This document shows, piece by piece, positions 15,508 to 23,969 of a DNA stretch of 30,469 bases. The notes beneath the pieces were generated by a model. That model made no database searches. It saw only the letters and a list, made by a program, of their open reading frames with translations, and was not told where the DNA came from. A program made the translations under genes and the position numbers. This DNA comes from an uncultured Gammaproteobacteria bacterium. GTDB taxonomy: Bacteria; Pseudomonadota; Gammaproteobacteria; Pseudomonadales; Pseudohongiellaceae. Position 1 is the stretch's first letter; every line of letters begins with the position of its first letter. The DNA lies in the NCBI GenBank assembly GCA_903889815.1, contig CAISYX010000417.1, positions 1-30,469 on the forward strand, read 5' to 3'.

Positions 15508-15602
15508 GAGCGCACTTTCGAAACAGCGCCTGAGCCGTGCGCCATTCGTGCAACGTATGGTAACAGACTCGCCGGCAGCGGCCTGAGTCGTTGCGAGATC
15601 CC

Positions 15603-16781
15603 ATGAAAAAGTTCCTGCAGTTCATTACGTGGCCCGCTATCGCTGGCATCCTTTTCGCCGTCATACTTGTCCAGTATCAGCAGATCAATCGTCTCGCCGG
15701 GATAGTCAGTAGCGTGCCAGCAAGCGCAGCGGCGCCACTTGTGCAGGAAGGACTCTCGCTGGCAGAAGCTGTGGATCGAGCTGCACCATCCGTCATCAGC
15801 ATCCATTCCACCATCCGGCAGCAGGTTCAATTGCCGCCCCCGGAGGAAATCCCCCCCATCTTTCGCAACCTGCTGCAGAACATACCAGCTGAGCGCTCCT
15901 TCAGCAGCCTGGGATCAGGCGTCATTGTCAACGCCGATGGGCATGTGCTGACGTCTCTGCACGTGATTGAAGGGGCTGAGGACATCGAGGTTCGCTATGT
16001 CGATGAAGACAACAACACGTTCATCAGCGCGGCGCGCCTTGTTGGCTCTGACCCCGGAACAGACCTTGCCCTACTGCAGATCGAAGTTGCGGGATTCCCG
16101 CAACCTATCCCGATCGGGTCATCGGACGATGTGCGAGTAGGCGACACCGTCCTGGCTATTGGATTCCCGAGTCAGGAGCTGATCAGTCAGAAATCCGTTT
16201 CTCGCGGGATTGTCAGCGCGCTGGGAATTCCGCAGAACGGGCTGCCAATCGTCGACTATATTCAGACAGACGCTGCAATCAACTATGGAAATTCAGGGGG
16301 CGCCCTGGTGAACGACAAAGGAGAGCTGATCGGCATCAACTCCTTTATCTATTCGCAGTCAGGGGGATCCGATGGCATTGGCTTTGCTGTGCCTATCAAC
16401 AAGGCCATGGGGGTAGTAGACCAGTTGCTGACTTTTGGCGAAGTCACTCCAGGGTATCTGGGAGTGATCACTGGCGAGATGTTGACGGAAGAATCCAGCA
16501 TCAATTTCTTTGGCCGTGACGATATTGAAGGACTGCTGATAGAGCAAGTCAGCGAAGACAGCCCAGCTGAACTGGCTGGTATTCGGGCTGGTGATGTCAT
16601 GACGTCCATCGACGGGCTGGCAATCAGCAGTGTGATTGGCGCGATCGATCAGATCAACCGCAAGGCTCCCGGACAGATCGTCAATCTGGGGATCTACAGG
16701 GAAGGTGAAAATACCGAATTTCCGGTAGAGCTGGGAATCGGCACATCTCAGTACCGAATCCCCGAACTCCCTGCCAATTGA
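15603..16781 (+). CDS. algW: AlgW/DegS-type membrane-anchored serine protease
   Basis: Periplasmic site-1 protease of the envelope-stress pathway: misfolded porin C termini bind its PDZ domain and it then cuts the anti-sigma factor that holds the RpoE/AlgU sigma factor. The 392-residue protein has an N-terminal membrane helix (about 8-24) without a clear cleavage site, then a trypsin-like domain with catalytic triad H120 (SLHVIEG), D154 (GTDLALL) and S231 (NYGNSGGAL), then one PDZ domain (about 283-380). One PDZ and the membrane anchor separate it from DegP/DegQ; the length is nearer AlgW than E. coli DegS (355). ATG 15603 is preferred over TTG 15591. It converges on hisD with 11 bases between. 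Confidence 0.93.
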   Translation: MKKFLQFITWPAIAGILFAVILVQYQQINRLAGIVSSVPASAAAPLVQEGLSLAEAVDRAAPSVISIHSTIRQQVQLPPPEEIPPIFRNLLQNIPAERSFSSLGSGVIVNADGHVLTSLHVIEGAEDIEVRYVDEDNNTFISAARLVGSDPGTDLALLQIEVAGFPQPIPIGSSDDVRVGDTVLAIGFPSQELISQKSVSRGIVSALGIPQNGLPIVDYIQTDAAINYGNSGGALVNDKGELIGINSFIYSQSGGSDGIGFAVPINKAMGVVDQLLTFGEVTPGYLGVITGEMLTEESSINFFGRDDIEGLLIEQVSEDSPAELAGIRAGDVMTSIDGLAISSVIGAIDQINRKAPGQIVNLGIYREGENTEFPVELGIGTSQYRIPELPAN

Positions 16782-16792
16782 AACAACAAGTG

Positions 16793-18100
16793 CTAGCGGC
16801 GAAAGTCGGCCGAATGCGCGTGAGCCTGCAGAAACTCATTGCTGGCCAGCTCTGATGCTATTTCCGCCAGCGTAGCAGCGCCTTGCCTTGAGCAGTGAAT
16901 GATCGAGCTGCGCTTCTGGAAATCATAAACACCCAAGGCAGAGAAGAAGCGCGCAGTCCCTGAAGTAGGCAAGACGTGGCTGGGGCCGGCACAATAGTCG
17001 CCAAGCACTTCAGCGCTGTAGCGACCGAGGAACAGCGCGCCCGCATGGGTAATGCGAGCAGCGAGAGAGTCCGGGTCAGACACTGACAATTCCAGATGCT
17101 CAGGCGCAATGGTGTTGCTGACGGCTGCAGCCTCCTCCAACGACCGTGCCAGAATGAAAATTCCTCGGTTGGTCAAGGACTTGTGTATGATCTCGCGGCG
17201 CTCCATGGTGGGCAGCAAGCGCGCGATGCTGGCTGTTACCTTGTCCAGATACGCGGCACTGGTGCTGATCAGAATCGACTGCGCCTGCTCATCATGCTCT
17301 GCCTGGGAGAACAGATCCATCGCAATCCAGTCCGGGTCCGTCTGACCGTCGCAGACGATGGTGAGTTCAGAAGGGCCGGCAATCATGTCGATGCCCACGT
17401 CGCCAAACACCTGCTTCTTGGCGACCGTGACATAAATGTTGCCCGGCCCAGTGATCTTGTCGACACGCGGAACACTTTGCGTGCCATAAGCCAGAGCGGC
17501 AATTGCCTGAGCACCACCAATTGTCACGACCCGCTCGACGCCGGCCAGTGCGGCCGCCGCGAAAACCAGGTCGCCCTGCTCGTTCCATCGAGTAGGCACT
17601 ACCGCAATGATCTGACCTACGCCCGCCACTTGGGCAGGAATGCCGTTCATGAGCATGGAAGATGGATAGTTCGCCTTGCCACCAGGCACGTAAATTCCAA
17701 CGCGATCCAGGGGGCTGATCTTCTGCCCGTAAATGGAACCTTCAGCATCCTGATACTGCCATGACGACTGTTTCTGACGTTCGTGGTAGTCGCGTATGCG
17801 GCTGGCAGCATCGCGCAGGGCCCAGGACTGGCGCTGTGGCAGCCTCTCCAGACTGATCTGCATCTGATCCCGGGAAACTGTCAAGTCGGCCATGGATTCC
17901 GCAGCGACGCGATCGAAGCGCTTAGTGTACTCAAGCACGGCTGCATCGCCACGAGTGGCCACATCCGTCAGGATGCCACTGACTATCTGGTTGATTTGCG
18001 GATTACCCAGCATTGCGCGATTGAGCATGGCACGCAGTGCTGTATCAAAATCGCTGGAACGCGTGTCCAGTCGGGTGACAACGGGGAGTTCAATACTCAT
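16793..18100 (-). CDS. hisD: Histidinol dehydrogenase HisD
   Basis: HisD carries out the last two steps of histidine synthesis, oxidising histidinol to histidine with two NAD and a bound zinc. The 435-residue protein is full length: PLDRVGIYVPGGKANYPSSMLMNGIPAQVAGV, VTIGGAQAIAALAYGT, ITGPGNIYVTVAKKQV, AGPSELTIVCD, the FSQAEHDEQAQSIL zinc-site segment, APEHLEL and GPSHVLPTSGTARF. It follows hisG by nine bases. In many related genomes hisC comes next; here the neighbour is the convergent algW, so hisC must be elsewhere. Confidence 0.98.
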   Translation of the reverse strand: MSIELPVVTRLDTRSSDFDTALRAMLNRAMLGNPQINQIVSGILTDVATRGDAAVLEYTKRFDRVAAESMADLTVSRDQMQISLERLPQRQSWALRDAASRIRDYHERQKQSSWQYQDAEGSIYGQKISPLDRVGIYVPGGKANYPSSMLMNGIPAQVAGVGQIIAVVPTRWNEQGDLVFAAAALAGVERVVTIGGAQAIAALAYGTQSVPRVDKITGPGNIYVTVAKKQVFGDVGIDMIAGPSELTIVCDGQTDPDWIAMDLFSQAEHDEQAQSILISTSAAYLDKVTASIARLLPTMERREIIHKSLTNRGIFILARSLEEAAAVSNTIAPEHLELSVSDPDSLAARITHAGALFLGRYSAEVLGDYCAGPSHVLPTSGTARFFSALGVYDFQKRSSIIHCSRQGAATLAEIASELASNEFLQAHAHSADFRR

Positions 18101-18109
18101 TGGAAGGTC

Positions 18110-18766
18110 TCACAACTGAGTTCTGGCCTCGACGGCCTCGGCAAGGCGCTGCAGCAGCGGCCGGATCAGAGCATGTTTCATCTTCAGCGCTGCCTTGTTG
18201 ACGATGACCCGGGAGCTGATCTTGGCGATCAACTGCAAGGGTTCCAGTCCATTGGCCTTGAGGGTATTACCACTGTCCACAATGTCGACAATGATGTCGG
18301 CAAGACCCATGGAAGGTGCAAGTTCCAGGGCACCGTTGAGTTTGATCACTTCAATCTGCACACCCTGTTCCGCGAAATAACGTTTCGTGATGTTGGCGAA
18401 TTTGGTCGCCACCTTCATGCGCCCTTGTACCGGTGCCGCCCCTACAGGAGCGGCCGTCATCAATCGGCACTTTGCCAGTCGCAGATCCAGCGGCTCATAG
18501 AAGCCTTCGCTGCCATATTCCATAAGCAGGTCCTTGCCCACCACGCCAAGGTCCGCGCTGCCGAATTCCACATAGGTAGGCACGTCTGACCCTCGGATCA
18601 CCATGATCTGCACACCGGGCATAGTGGTGTCGAATATCAACTTGCGACTGCTGTTGATGTCCTCCAGAGGAGCGATCCCTGCCGCTTCGAAAAGCGGCAA
18701 CACTTCCTCGAGAATGCGACCCTTGGTAAGGGCAATCACTATTTTCTGGCTGTTGTTGGAGTTCAT
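18110..18766 (-). CDS. hisG: ATP phosphoribosyltransferase, short form (HisG-S)
   Basis: HisG catalyses the first step of histidine synthesis, joining ATP and PRPP. At 218 residues this is the short form, lacking the C-terminal regulatory domain, so a HisZ partner would be needed for activity and histidine feedback; none is in the window. Recognisable parts are ALTKGRILEEVLPLFEAAG, IMVIRGSDVPTYVEFGSADLGVVGKD, and the PRPP-binding LADIIVDIVDSGNTLKANGL. I chose ATG 18766 because homology begins there; the frame continues into the end of murA. Gap to murA is 16 bases and to hisD nine, so murA-hisG-hisD is probably one transcript. Confidence 0.96.
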   Translation of the reverse strand: MNSNNSQKIVIALTKGRILEEVLPLFEAAGIAPLEDINSSRKLIFDTTMPGVQIMVIRGSDVPTYVEFGSADLGVVGKDLLMEYGSEGFYEPLDLRLAKCRLMTAAPVGAAPVQGRMKVATKFANITKRYFAEQGVQIEVIKLNGALELAPSMGLADIIVDIVDSGNTLKANGLEPLQLIAKISSRVIVNKAALKMKHALIRPLLQRLAEAVEARTQL

Positions 18767-18782
18767 CGTCGCAACCGGACCT

Positions 18783-20045
18783 TCACGACGGAACCCGGCG
18801 TATGCGCGCACCGAGCAGTTGCAGTTTCTCTTCAATGCACTCGTAGCCACGGTCAATATGATAAATGCGGTCTACGATGGTCTGGCTGTCTGAGACAAGT
18901 CCGGCAATAATGAGACTTGCCGAAGCACGCAGGTCAGTCGCCATCACCGGCGCTCCCTTGAGCATGTTCACGCCCGTTACGATCACAGTATTGCCTTCAA
19001 CATGCATGGAAGCTCCCATGCGATTCATCTCGTGAACGTGCATGAAGCGGTTCTCGAACACCGTCTCAGTGATGGATCCCGTGCCGGACGCAATGGCGTT
19101 GAGGGCGGTGAACTGGGCCTGCATGTCTGTTGGAAATGCCGGATAAGGGGCCGTTCGCAAAGATACCGATTTTGGGCGCTTGCCATGCATGTCCAGCTCG
19201 ATCCAGTTGTCACCTACCTTGATGTCAGCGCCAGCTTCGACGAGCTTGCTCAGCACCGCCTCCAGGATGTCGGGACGGGTGTCTTTGACCTTGATACGGC
19301 CCCGCGTGGCGGCGGCGGCAATCAGGTAGGTGCCCGTCTCGATGCGGTCGGGCATGACTGCGTAGCTGCAGCCATGCAGCGATTTCTTGCCGTTGATCAC
19401 GATTGTGTCTGTGCCCTGACCATGAATGTCGGCGCCCATCCTGTTAAGACAGTTGGCCAGGTCCACGACTTCAGGCTCGCGTGCGGCGTTCTCGATGATG
19501 GTCTGCCCATCGGCCAGTGTGGCAGCCATCATCACGTTCTCAGTACCGGTCACGGTGCACAGATCCATGAAGATGTGGGCTCCCTTGAGGCGACCATCCA
19601 CGGAAGCTTTGATGTATCCGTCCTCGACGACGATGGTGGCCCCCATCTTCTCCAGGGCACTGATGTGCAGATTGACGGGCCGGCTACCGATGGCACATCC
19701 GCCGGGTAACGCAACTTCAGCACGACCGTAATGAGCCAGCAGAGGGCCAAGCACCAGGATCGAGGCGCGCATGGTCTTGACCAACTCATAGGGAGCGCTG
19801 AGCTGGGTTATCGTGCCACTGGTGACTTCCACATTCAGTTTTTCGTCCACCACGGGCTGAACACCCATGCAGCCAAGAAGCTCAAGCATGGTTGTGATGT
19901 CATAAAGATGTGGAAGATTGCACACCTGCACGGTTTCCCGGGTCAACAGTGTTGCCGCCAATATGGGCAGCGCGGAGTTCTTTGCCCCTGCGATGCGAAT
20001 CTCACCGTTGAGGCTGATACCCCCGTGAATCAAAAGTTTATCCAT
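18783..20045 (-). CDS. murA: UDP-N-acetylglucosamine 1-carboxyvinyltransferase MurA
   Basis: MurA transfers enolpyruvate from PEP to UDP-GlcNAc, the first committed step of peptidoglycan synthesis, and is the fosfomycin target. The 420-residue protein is standard length. The N-terminal GAKNSALPILAATLL contains the catalytic Lys22-Asn23. The flexible loop LPGGCAIGSRPVNLH carries the active-site Cys (C117), so the enzyme should be fosfomycin-sensitive in principle. The C-terminal YPAFPTDMQAQFTAL is also present. It lies between ibaG and hisG, the usual gammaproteobacterial order. Confidence 0.99.
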   Translation of the reverse strand: MDKLLIHGGISLNGEIRIAGAKNSALPILAATLLTRETVQVCNLPHLYDITTMLELLGCMGVQPVVDEKLNVEVTSGTITQLSAPYELVKTMRASILVLGPLLAHYGRAEVALPGGCAIGSRPVNLHISALEKMGATIVVEDGYIKASVDGRLKGAHIFMDLCTVTGTENVMMAATLADGQTIIENAAREPEVVDLANCLNRMGADIHGQGTDTIVINGKKSLHGCSYAVMPDRIETGTYLIAAAATRGRIKVKDTRPDILEAVLSKLVEAGADIKVGDNWIELDMHGKRPKSVSLRTAPYPAFPTDMQAQFTALNAIASGTGSITETVFENRFMHVHEMNRMGASMHVEGNTVIVTGVNMLKGAPVMATDLRASASLIIAGLVSDSQTIVDRIYHIDRGYECIEEKLQLLGARIRRVPS

Positions 20046-20076
20046 GTTGTTATCGGTCCGGGTCTGGAGAGAATTT

Positions 20077-20322
20077 TCAGAGCTGCGCGGCGCGCTCGGC
20101 CAGGGTCATGAGTCGCATGCTGACTGCATGAATGGCACCGGAGGCGATATGCGGATTCAGAATTTGATAGATTTTCTGCTGTCTTTTCACAGGGTTGAGA
20201 CCGGAAAAGGTGTCACCCACGGCGAATACCTGAAACTTGGCTCCCTCGCCCTGAACAGTAATGTCACAATCCGGCAGCTGTTCATCGAGCAGCGCCTTGA
20301 TCTGATTTGCATCTATGGTCAT
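20077..20322 (-). CDS. ibaG: BolA-family protein IbaG
   Basis: An 81-residue BolA-fold protein. IbaG-type proteins partner with monothiol glutaredoxins and bind iron-sulfur clusters; they are linked to acid and envelope stress. The key stretch GEGAKFQVFAVGDTFSGL and the HAVSMR ending match the IbaG/YrbA group rather than BolA proper, and the position just before murA supports this. I chose ATG 20322 because the family N terminus begins there and AGG lies about nine bases upstream; the frame continues into mlaC. Typical loci have mlaB between mlaC and ibaG, and here there are only 46 bases. Confidence 0.93.
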   Translation of the reverse strand: MTIDANQIKALLDEQLPDCDITVQGEGAKFQVFAVGDTFSGLNPVKRQQKIYQILNPHIASGAIHAVSMRLMTLAERAAQL

Positions 20323-20368
20323 GAAGTCTACCTGTCGTCCTGTGTTGTGCCTGAGGCGTTGAGTCTGC

Positions 20369-20974
20369 TTACTGCCAGTTGTCGATGACCTGATCGATAT
20401 CATTGCCATAGCGGTTCATAAGTGCCGTGAACTGGGTAAAGTACTGACGTCGCAGATTGATACCGCCCACAAACAGGTTCTTGAGCTTCCACTCCCGCGC
20501 CTCGTCAAGGAACAGCGTGTACTGCAGTTCGACCGTGGAGTTGTTTGCCGTGATCTGCATCCTGACACTGGTGTTCACTTCAGGATCCGGCGAAGGTTCG
20601 CCCGCGGGAAGGAACACCAGCTCCTGACCGTCATACCCTACGAGCGCAGCGCCGTAGAAGCGGGTCAGCGTTACACGCAACTTCTCACCGAAGCGGGCGA
20701 TCTGCTCGGGTGTCGCCTGCTCTGCGAACCGTGCCATGACCCCGATGGCCACTTCATCGAAATCGACGAAACTCGTGAGGGACTCTTCAATACCAGCGAA
20801 ATAGCGTTCGCGGTCCGTGGCGAAATAAGGCTTTACTTCCTGAACAGTGGCCAGCAGCGCATTGACGGACTGCTCGGCTGACTGCACTGCAGTCAGTTCC
20901 TCTGCGGCCTGCAAAACCATCGGCATGCTCAGCGCCAGGGCCGAAGCCGCAAAAATGTTCTTAAAAAATGTCAC
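20369..20974 (-). CDS. mlaC: Periplasmic phospholipid-binding protein MlaC
   Basis: MlaC shuttles phospholipid between the outer-membrane MlaA complex and the inner-membrane MlaFEDB transporter. The 201-residue protein has a signal peptide (about 1-23, ending LQAAEEL) and the Tol-Tol-Ttg2 domain: FVDFDEVAIGVMARFAEQATPEQIARFGEKLRVTLTRFYGAAL, the beta strands with VRMQITANNSTVELQYTLFLDEAREWKLKNLFVGGINL, and a final YGNDIDQVIDNW helix. The genes normally found immediately upstream (mlaF, mlaE, mlaD) are missing: a 323-base divergent gap leads directly to kdsD. Confidence 0.93.
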   Translation of the reverse strand: MTFFKNIFAASALALSMPMVLQAAEELTAVQSAEQSVNALLATVQEVKPYFATDRERYFAGIEESLTSFVDFDEVAIGVMARFAEQATPEQIARFGEKLRVTLTRFYGAALVGYDGQELVFLPAGEPSPDPEVNTSVRMQITANNSTVELQYTLFLDEAREWKLKNLFVGGINLRRQYFTQFTALMNRYGNDIDQVIDNWQ

Positions 20975-21297
20975 CCGTATGATCTCCTGTGTGAGCGGCG
21001 CTGATATCTGCCGTTGCGGTACGACGCGGAGTCTACCTCAATCCGCCACCGCAATAAATTACTACTTGCAAACAATAATAAACCTTCGTCTAATTGAAGG
21101 CCTATTACCAGTACCGACCGGACAAGTCCGAGATTGTTGAACTTCGCGACAGTGAACTGCACAGACGAGCACTCCTTTTCAGCCAGCAAATCGACGTCTG
21201 TCAGCACCCATCAGGACCCTCTTTTTCTGGACCATAAATTCAGGAAAGCGCACGTGTGCATCTCTCCCGTCGAAAATTATCGCGTATGGAATCAGCA
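20975..21297. other. Divergent intergenic region between mlaC and kdsD
   Basis: No gene is supported in these 323 bases. A short frame reading leftward from 21207 overlaps mlaC and resembles no Mla protein. I see a 5-base stem CCTTC/GAAGG with an 8-base loop (21083-21100) and a small inverted repeat CGGAC-AA-GTCCG (21119-21130), neither with a T tract. No convincing -10/-35 pair stands out for either gene, although the region must hold both promoters. In related genomes mlaF, mlaE and mlaD would occupy this position. Confidence 0.6.
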
Positions 21298-22272
21298 ATG
21301 ACAGAGCACAGCATATTCATGGCGAGCGCCCGTCGCACAATTGACATTGAATACAGGGCCGTCGGCGAGCTTTCCCAGAGGATCGGGCCATCATTTGCCA
21401 TGGCATGTGAACGGCTGCTGAAGTGCACGGGGCGCATCATCGTGACCGGCATGGGCAAGTCCGGTCATATCGCATCGAAGATTGCCGCCACTTTGTCCAG
21501 CACCGGCAGTCCTGCGTTTTTCGTGCATCCTGCCGAAGCCAGCCACGGCGATCTGGGCATGATTACAGACAAAGACGTTGTACTGGCGCTTTCCTACTCG
21601 GGCACTACGAGCGAAATCATGGCCATTCTGCCCATGCTCAAGCGTCAGGGCATACCGCTGATCTCCATGACAGGGGCGCCAGACTCCCCAGTCGCTCAAG
21701 CCTCGGACATTCACATCGATGCCAGCGTGCGTGAGGAGGCCTGCCCTCTTGGCCAGGCCCCCACTACGAGCACCACCGTTGCCTTGGTACTGGGGGATGC
21801 CATTGCCATGGCACTGCTTGAGGCCAGAGGATTCACGCTGGAGGAGTTCGCCTTTTCGCATCCGGGCGGACGACTTGGACGGCGCCTGCTTCTAAAAGTC
21901 AAAGACATCATGCACAGTGGTGCGTCCATTCCTTGTGTCAGCCCCGACACACTGCTCCTTGATGCGCTTCTGGAAATGACCCGCAAAGGGCTTGGCATGA
22001 CAACCGTTGTAGATGAAACCGGGACTCTGTGCGGTGTTTTTACCGACGGCGACCTGCGCCGCACACTCGACTCAGGTCACAACATCCGCGAAACGCTGAT
22101 CGGGGACGTCATGTCTGCAGGCGGGAAAAAAGTCAGAGAGAACGCTCTGGCAACTGAAGCTGTCCGGATCATGCAGGAGAAGAGCATTTACAGTCTCATC
22201 GTAGTAGACGATGCTGACGTTCTTCGAGGCGTCATCCGCATGCACGACCTGTTGCAGGCCAATGTGGTCTGA
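21298..22272 (+). CDS. kdsD: D-arabinose 5-phosphate isomerase KdsD
   Basis: KdsD converts ribulose 5-phosphate to arabinose 5-phosphate, the precursor of KDO in LPS. The 324-residue protein has an N-terminal SIS domain (RIIVTGMGKSGHIASKIAATLSSTG, FFVHPAEASHGDLGMI, SYSGTTSEI, EACPLGQAPTTSTT, FSHPGGRLGRRLL) and two C-terminal CBS domains (from about residue 200: VKDIMHSG; TDGDLRR; IGDVMSAGG). I chose ATG 21298 because GGA lies seven bases upstream. ATG 21286 would give 328 residues, the E. coli length, and GTG 21256 is also open. It starts the LPS-export cluster. Confidence 0.96.
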   Translation: MTEHSIFMASARRTIDIEYRAVGELSQRIGPSFAMACERLLKCTGRIIVTGMGKSGHIASKIAATLSSTGSPAFFVHPAEASHGDLGMITDKDVVLALSYSGTTSEIMAILPMLKRQGIPLISMTGAPDSPVAQASDIHIDASVREEACPLGQAPTTSTTVALVLGDAIAMALLEARGFTLEEFAFSHPGGRLGRRLLLKVKDIMHSGASIPCVSPDTLLLDALLEMTRKGLGMTTVVDETGTLCGVFTDGDLRRTLDSGHNIRETLIGDVMSAGGKKVRENALATEAVRIMQEKSIYSLIVVDDADVLRGVIRMHDLLQANVV

Positions 22273-22314
22273 CAACTTGCACTCCCGATTGCCAGACATC
22301 AGGAAACCCAGTCC

Positions 22315-22854
22315 ATGATTCTCTCCGTAGATCCATCCGAGGCGCTGGCGCGCGCACGCGACATCACATTGCTGCTTCTCGATGTTGATGGCGTATTGAC
22401 CGCCGGAGAACTCTATCTCGCTGACAGCGGTGAGGAAATCAAGGCGTTCAGTACACTGGACGGCCAAGGCATCAAACTTCTGCAAAACGCAGGTGTGCAG
22501 GTTGGAATTCTGAGCGGCCGCACCTCTGCGCTGCTTGCTCGCCGAGCGGCGAACCTTGGTATTTCGCTGCTGATTCAGGGGCGCGAAGACAAGCGCACAG
22601 CACTTGAGGAATTATGCACTGCCAAGGGGCTCCAAACGGATACGATGGCCTATGTCGGCGATGACTTGCCTGACATTCGCGTCATGAAAGCCGTCCGACT
22701 CGGGTTTGCTGTAGCCAATGCGCATGCTGCTGTGAAGCAGGTTGCCCACGCCATCACGGATCTGCAGGGAGGCCACGGCGCTGTGCGCGAAGTATGTGAT
22801 TTCATTCTGCAAGCCCAGGACAAGTACGATGCTGCTGTTGCCCCCTACCTCTGA
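22315..22854 (+). CDS. kdsC: KDO-8-phosphate phosphatase KdsC
   Basis: KdsC removes phosphate from KDO 8-phosphate to give KDO, the inner-core sugar of LPS. The 179-residue protein is a cap-less HAD phosphatase: motif I LLDVDGVLT with nucleophile D23 and acid/base D25, LDGQGIKLL, motif II with ILSGRTS, a conserved lysine in GREDKRTAL, and motif III YVGDDLPDI. Full length. AGGA sits about ten bases before the ATG. The 3' end overlaps lptC by 26 bases, so translation is likely coupled. Confidence 0.97.
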   Translation: MILSVDPSEALARARDITLLLLDVDGVLTAGELYLADSGEEIKAFSTLDGQGIKLLQNAGVQVGILSGRTSALLARRAANLGISLLIQGREDKRTALEELCTAKGLQTDTMAYVGDDLPDIRVMKAVRLGFAVANAHAAVKQVAHAITDLQGGHGAVREVCDFILQAQDKYDAAVAPYL

Positions 22855-23476
22855 GCCACAGGATCACTCCGGAACTCGATCCGCGCCGCGTACAGGCCGG
22901 TTCCTGCTGCTTATGTCGGCAGTGGTGCTGCTCGCCATATTCGGGGGCCGGCGCATTCTCGACGTGCCGCCGGCGCTTCTGCCTCCGCAGCAGCCGTTGG
23001 CACCCTTGCAATATGATGCCTATGCCACTGGCGTCACGAGCGTCCTGTACAACTCCGACGGCCAGATTGAATATACTCTGGACGCTTCGGCGCAGGTGCA
23101 CTATCTCGACAACACCACCCAGCTCCAGTCACCGTTAGTGCGTCTCTATCGCACGTCCGGTGTTCTCTGGAATATCGTGGCCAGTTCGGGCAGAATCCAT
23201 GCAGCTGAAAATGGCGACGCTATACAGCGGCTTGACCTGCAGGATGGCGTTGAGCTGTTTCAGATCGACGAGCTCGGCAGGCGCATGAGCCTGACGACAG
23301 AATTCCTGTCCGTGTTCCCAGACGCGCAATCCATGAGCACAGACCGCGAAGTCACGATGAATACTGATTCCCTGCAACAGACAGCCACTGGCATGCGCGC
23401 CGACCTTCAGCAGGATCAATTGACATTTCTCGGACAGGTCAGAGGCCGTTATGAAGTACCCAGCAGTCAACCGTGA
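22829..23476 (+). CDS. lptC: LPS export protein LptC
   Basis: LptC is a bitopic inner-membrane protein that passes LPS from the LptB2FG transporter to LptA. The 215-residue protein has a short cytoplasmic lead, one membrane helix (about 24-40, RFLLLMSAVVLLAIFGG) and a periplasmic beta-jellyroll domain with YDAYATGVTSVLYNSDGQIEYTL, HYLDNTTQLQSPLVRLY and the closing LTFLGQVRGRYE. LptC is poorly conserved, so position between kdsC and lptA adds weight. ATG 22829 lies inside kdsC with AGGA nine bases upstream; the longer open frame back to 22742 is not LptC-like. It overlaps both kdsC and lptA by 26 bases each. Confidence 0.9.
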   Translation: MLLLPPTSEPQDHSGTRSAPRTGRFLLLMSAVVLLAIFGGRRILDVPPALLPPQQPLAPLQYDAYATGVTSVLYNSDGQIEYTLDASAQVHYLDNTTQLQSPLVRLYRTSGVLWNIVASSGRIHAAENGDAIQRLDLQDGVELFQIDELGRRMSLTTEFLSVFPDAQSMSTDREVTMNTDSLQQTATGMRADLQQDQLTFLGQVRGRYEVPSSQP

Positions 23477-23969
23477 CCTCGTTGCCGGACGCTTGCCGCT
23501 CGGATTGGTGGTCAGCCTGTTCTTGCTTGGCGCGGCAACATTGTCGGCGCAGGAATCCGTTGGCAGTCACGAATATCGCGCCGATGGCGAAACCACCATT
23601 GAAACCGTCGATGGCTTGCGAGTAATCACGTTGCGAGACAATGTGTTTGTCCGCCAGAACGCCGTGGAGCTTACCGGCAATGTCGCCGTGCTCGAATACA
23701 ATCTCGACAATCAACTGCAAAAAGTCACCCTGACCGGCGCCCCTGCCCGCTTCCAGCAGGAGTCCGAAAACCCGTCCGCCGCCATGTCCGGCTACAGTGA
23801 CACTATCAACTACTTCGCCGGCCAGGACTCCATTGTGGAGTTCATCGGCACCGCCAGCTTTACTCAGCCCGGCACCAGTCTTCTGTGCGCGCAGATCCGC
23901 CATGTCATCGAAACGGGGGCCACCTCGGGCCGGGCCTGCAGCGGCTCACTCAGTCCGCAGACCAATTGA
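23451..23969 (+). CDS. lptA: LPS transport periplasmic protein LptA
   Basis: LptA polymerises into the beta-jellyroll bridge carrying LPS across the periplasm. The 172-residue protein has a signal peptide ending near LGAATLSAQE (cleavage after about residue 33) and the OstA-like domain with VITLRDNVFVRQNAVELTGNVAVLEYNLDNQLQKVTLTGAPARFQQ, followed by GYSDTINYFAGQDSIVEFIG. Two cysteines occur near the C terminus, whereas I recall none in mature E. coli LptA; a disulfide is possible but unproven. It shares TGATG with lptB, with stop and start overlapping. Confidence 0.92.
   Translation: MKYPAVNRDLVAGRLPLGLVVSLFLLGAATLSAQESVGSHEYRADGETTIETVDGLRVITLRDNVFVRQNAVELTGNVAVLEYNLDNQLQKVTLTGAPARFQQESENPSAAMSGYSDTINYFAGQDSIVEFIGTASFTQPGTSLLCAQIRHVIETGATSGRACSGSLSPQTN

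Noticed and set aside
20971..21207. 78-codon minus-strand frame upstream of mlaC, considered as an mlaD remnant
   Set aside because: It shows none of the MlaD hallmarks (N-terminal helix and MCE domain) and overlaps the mlaC start.
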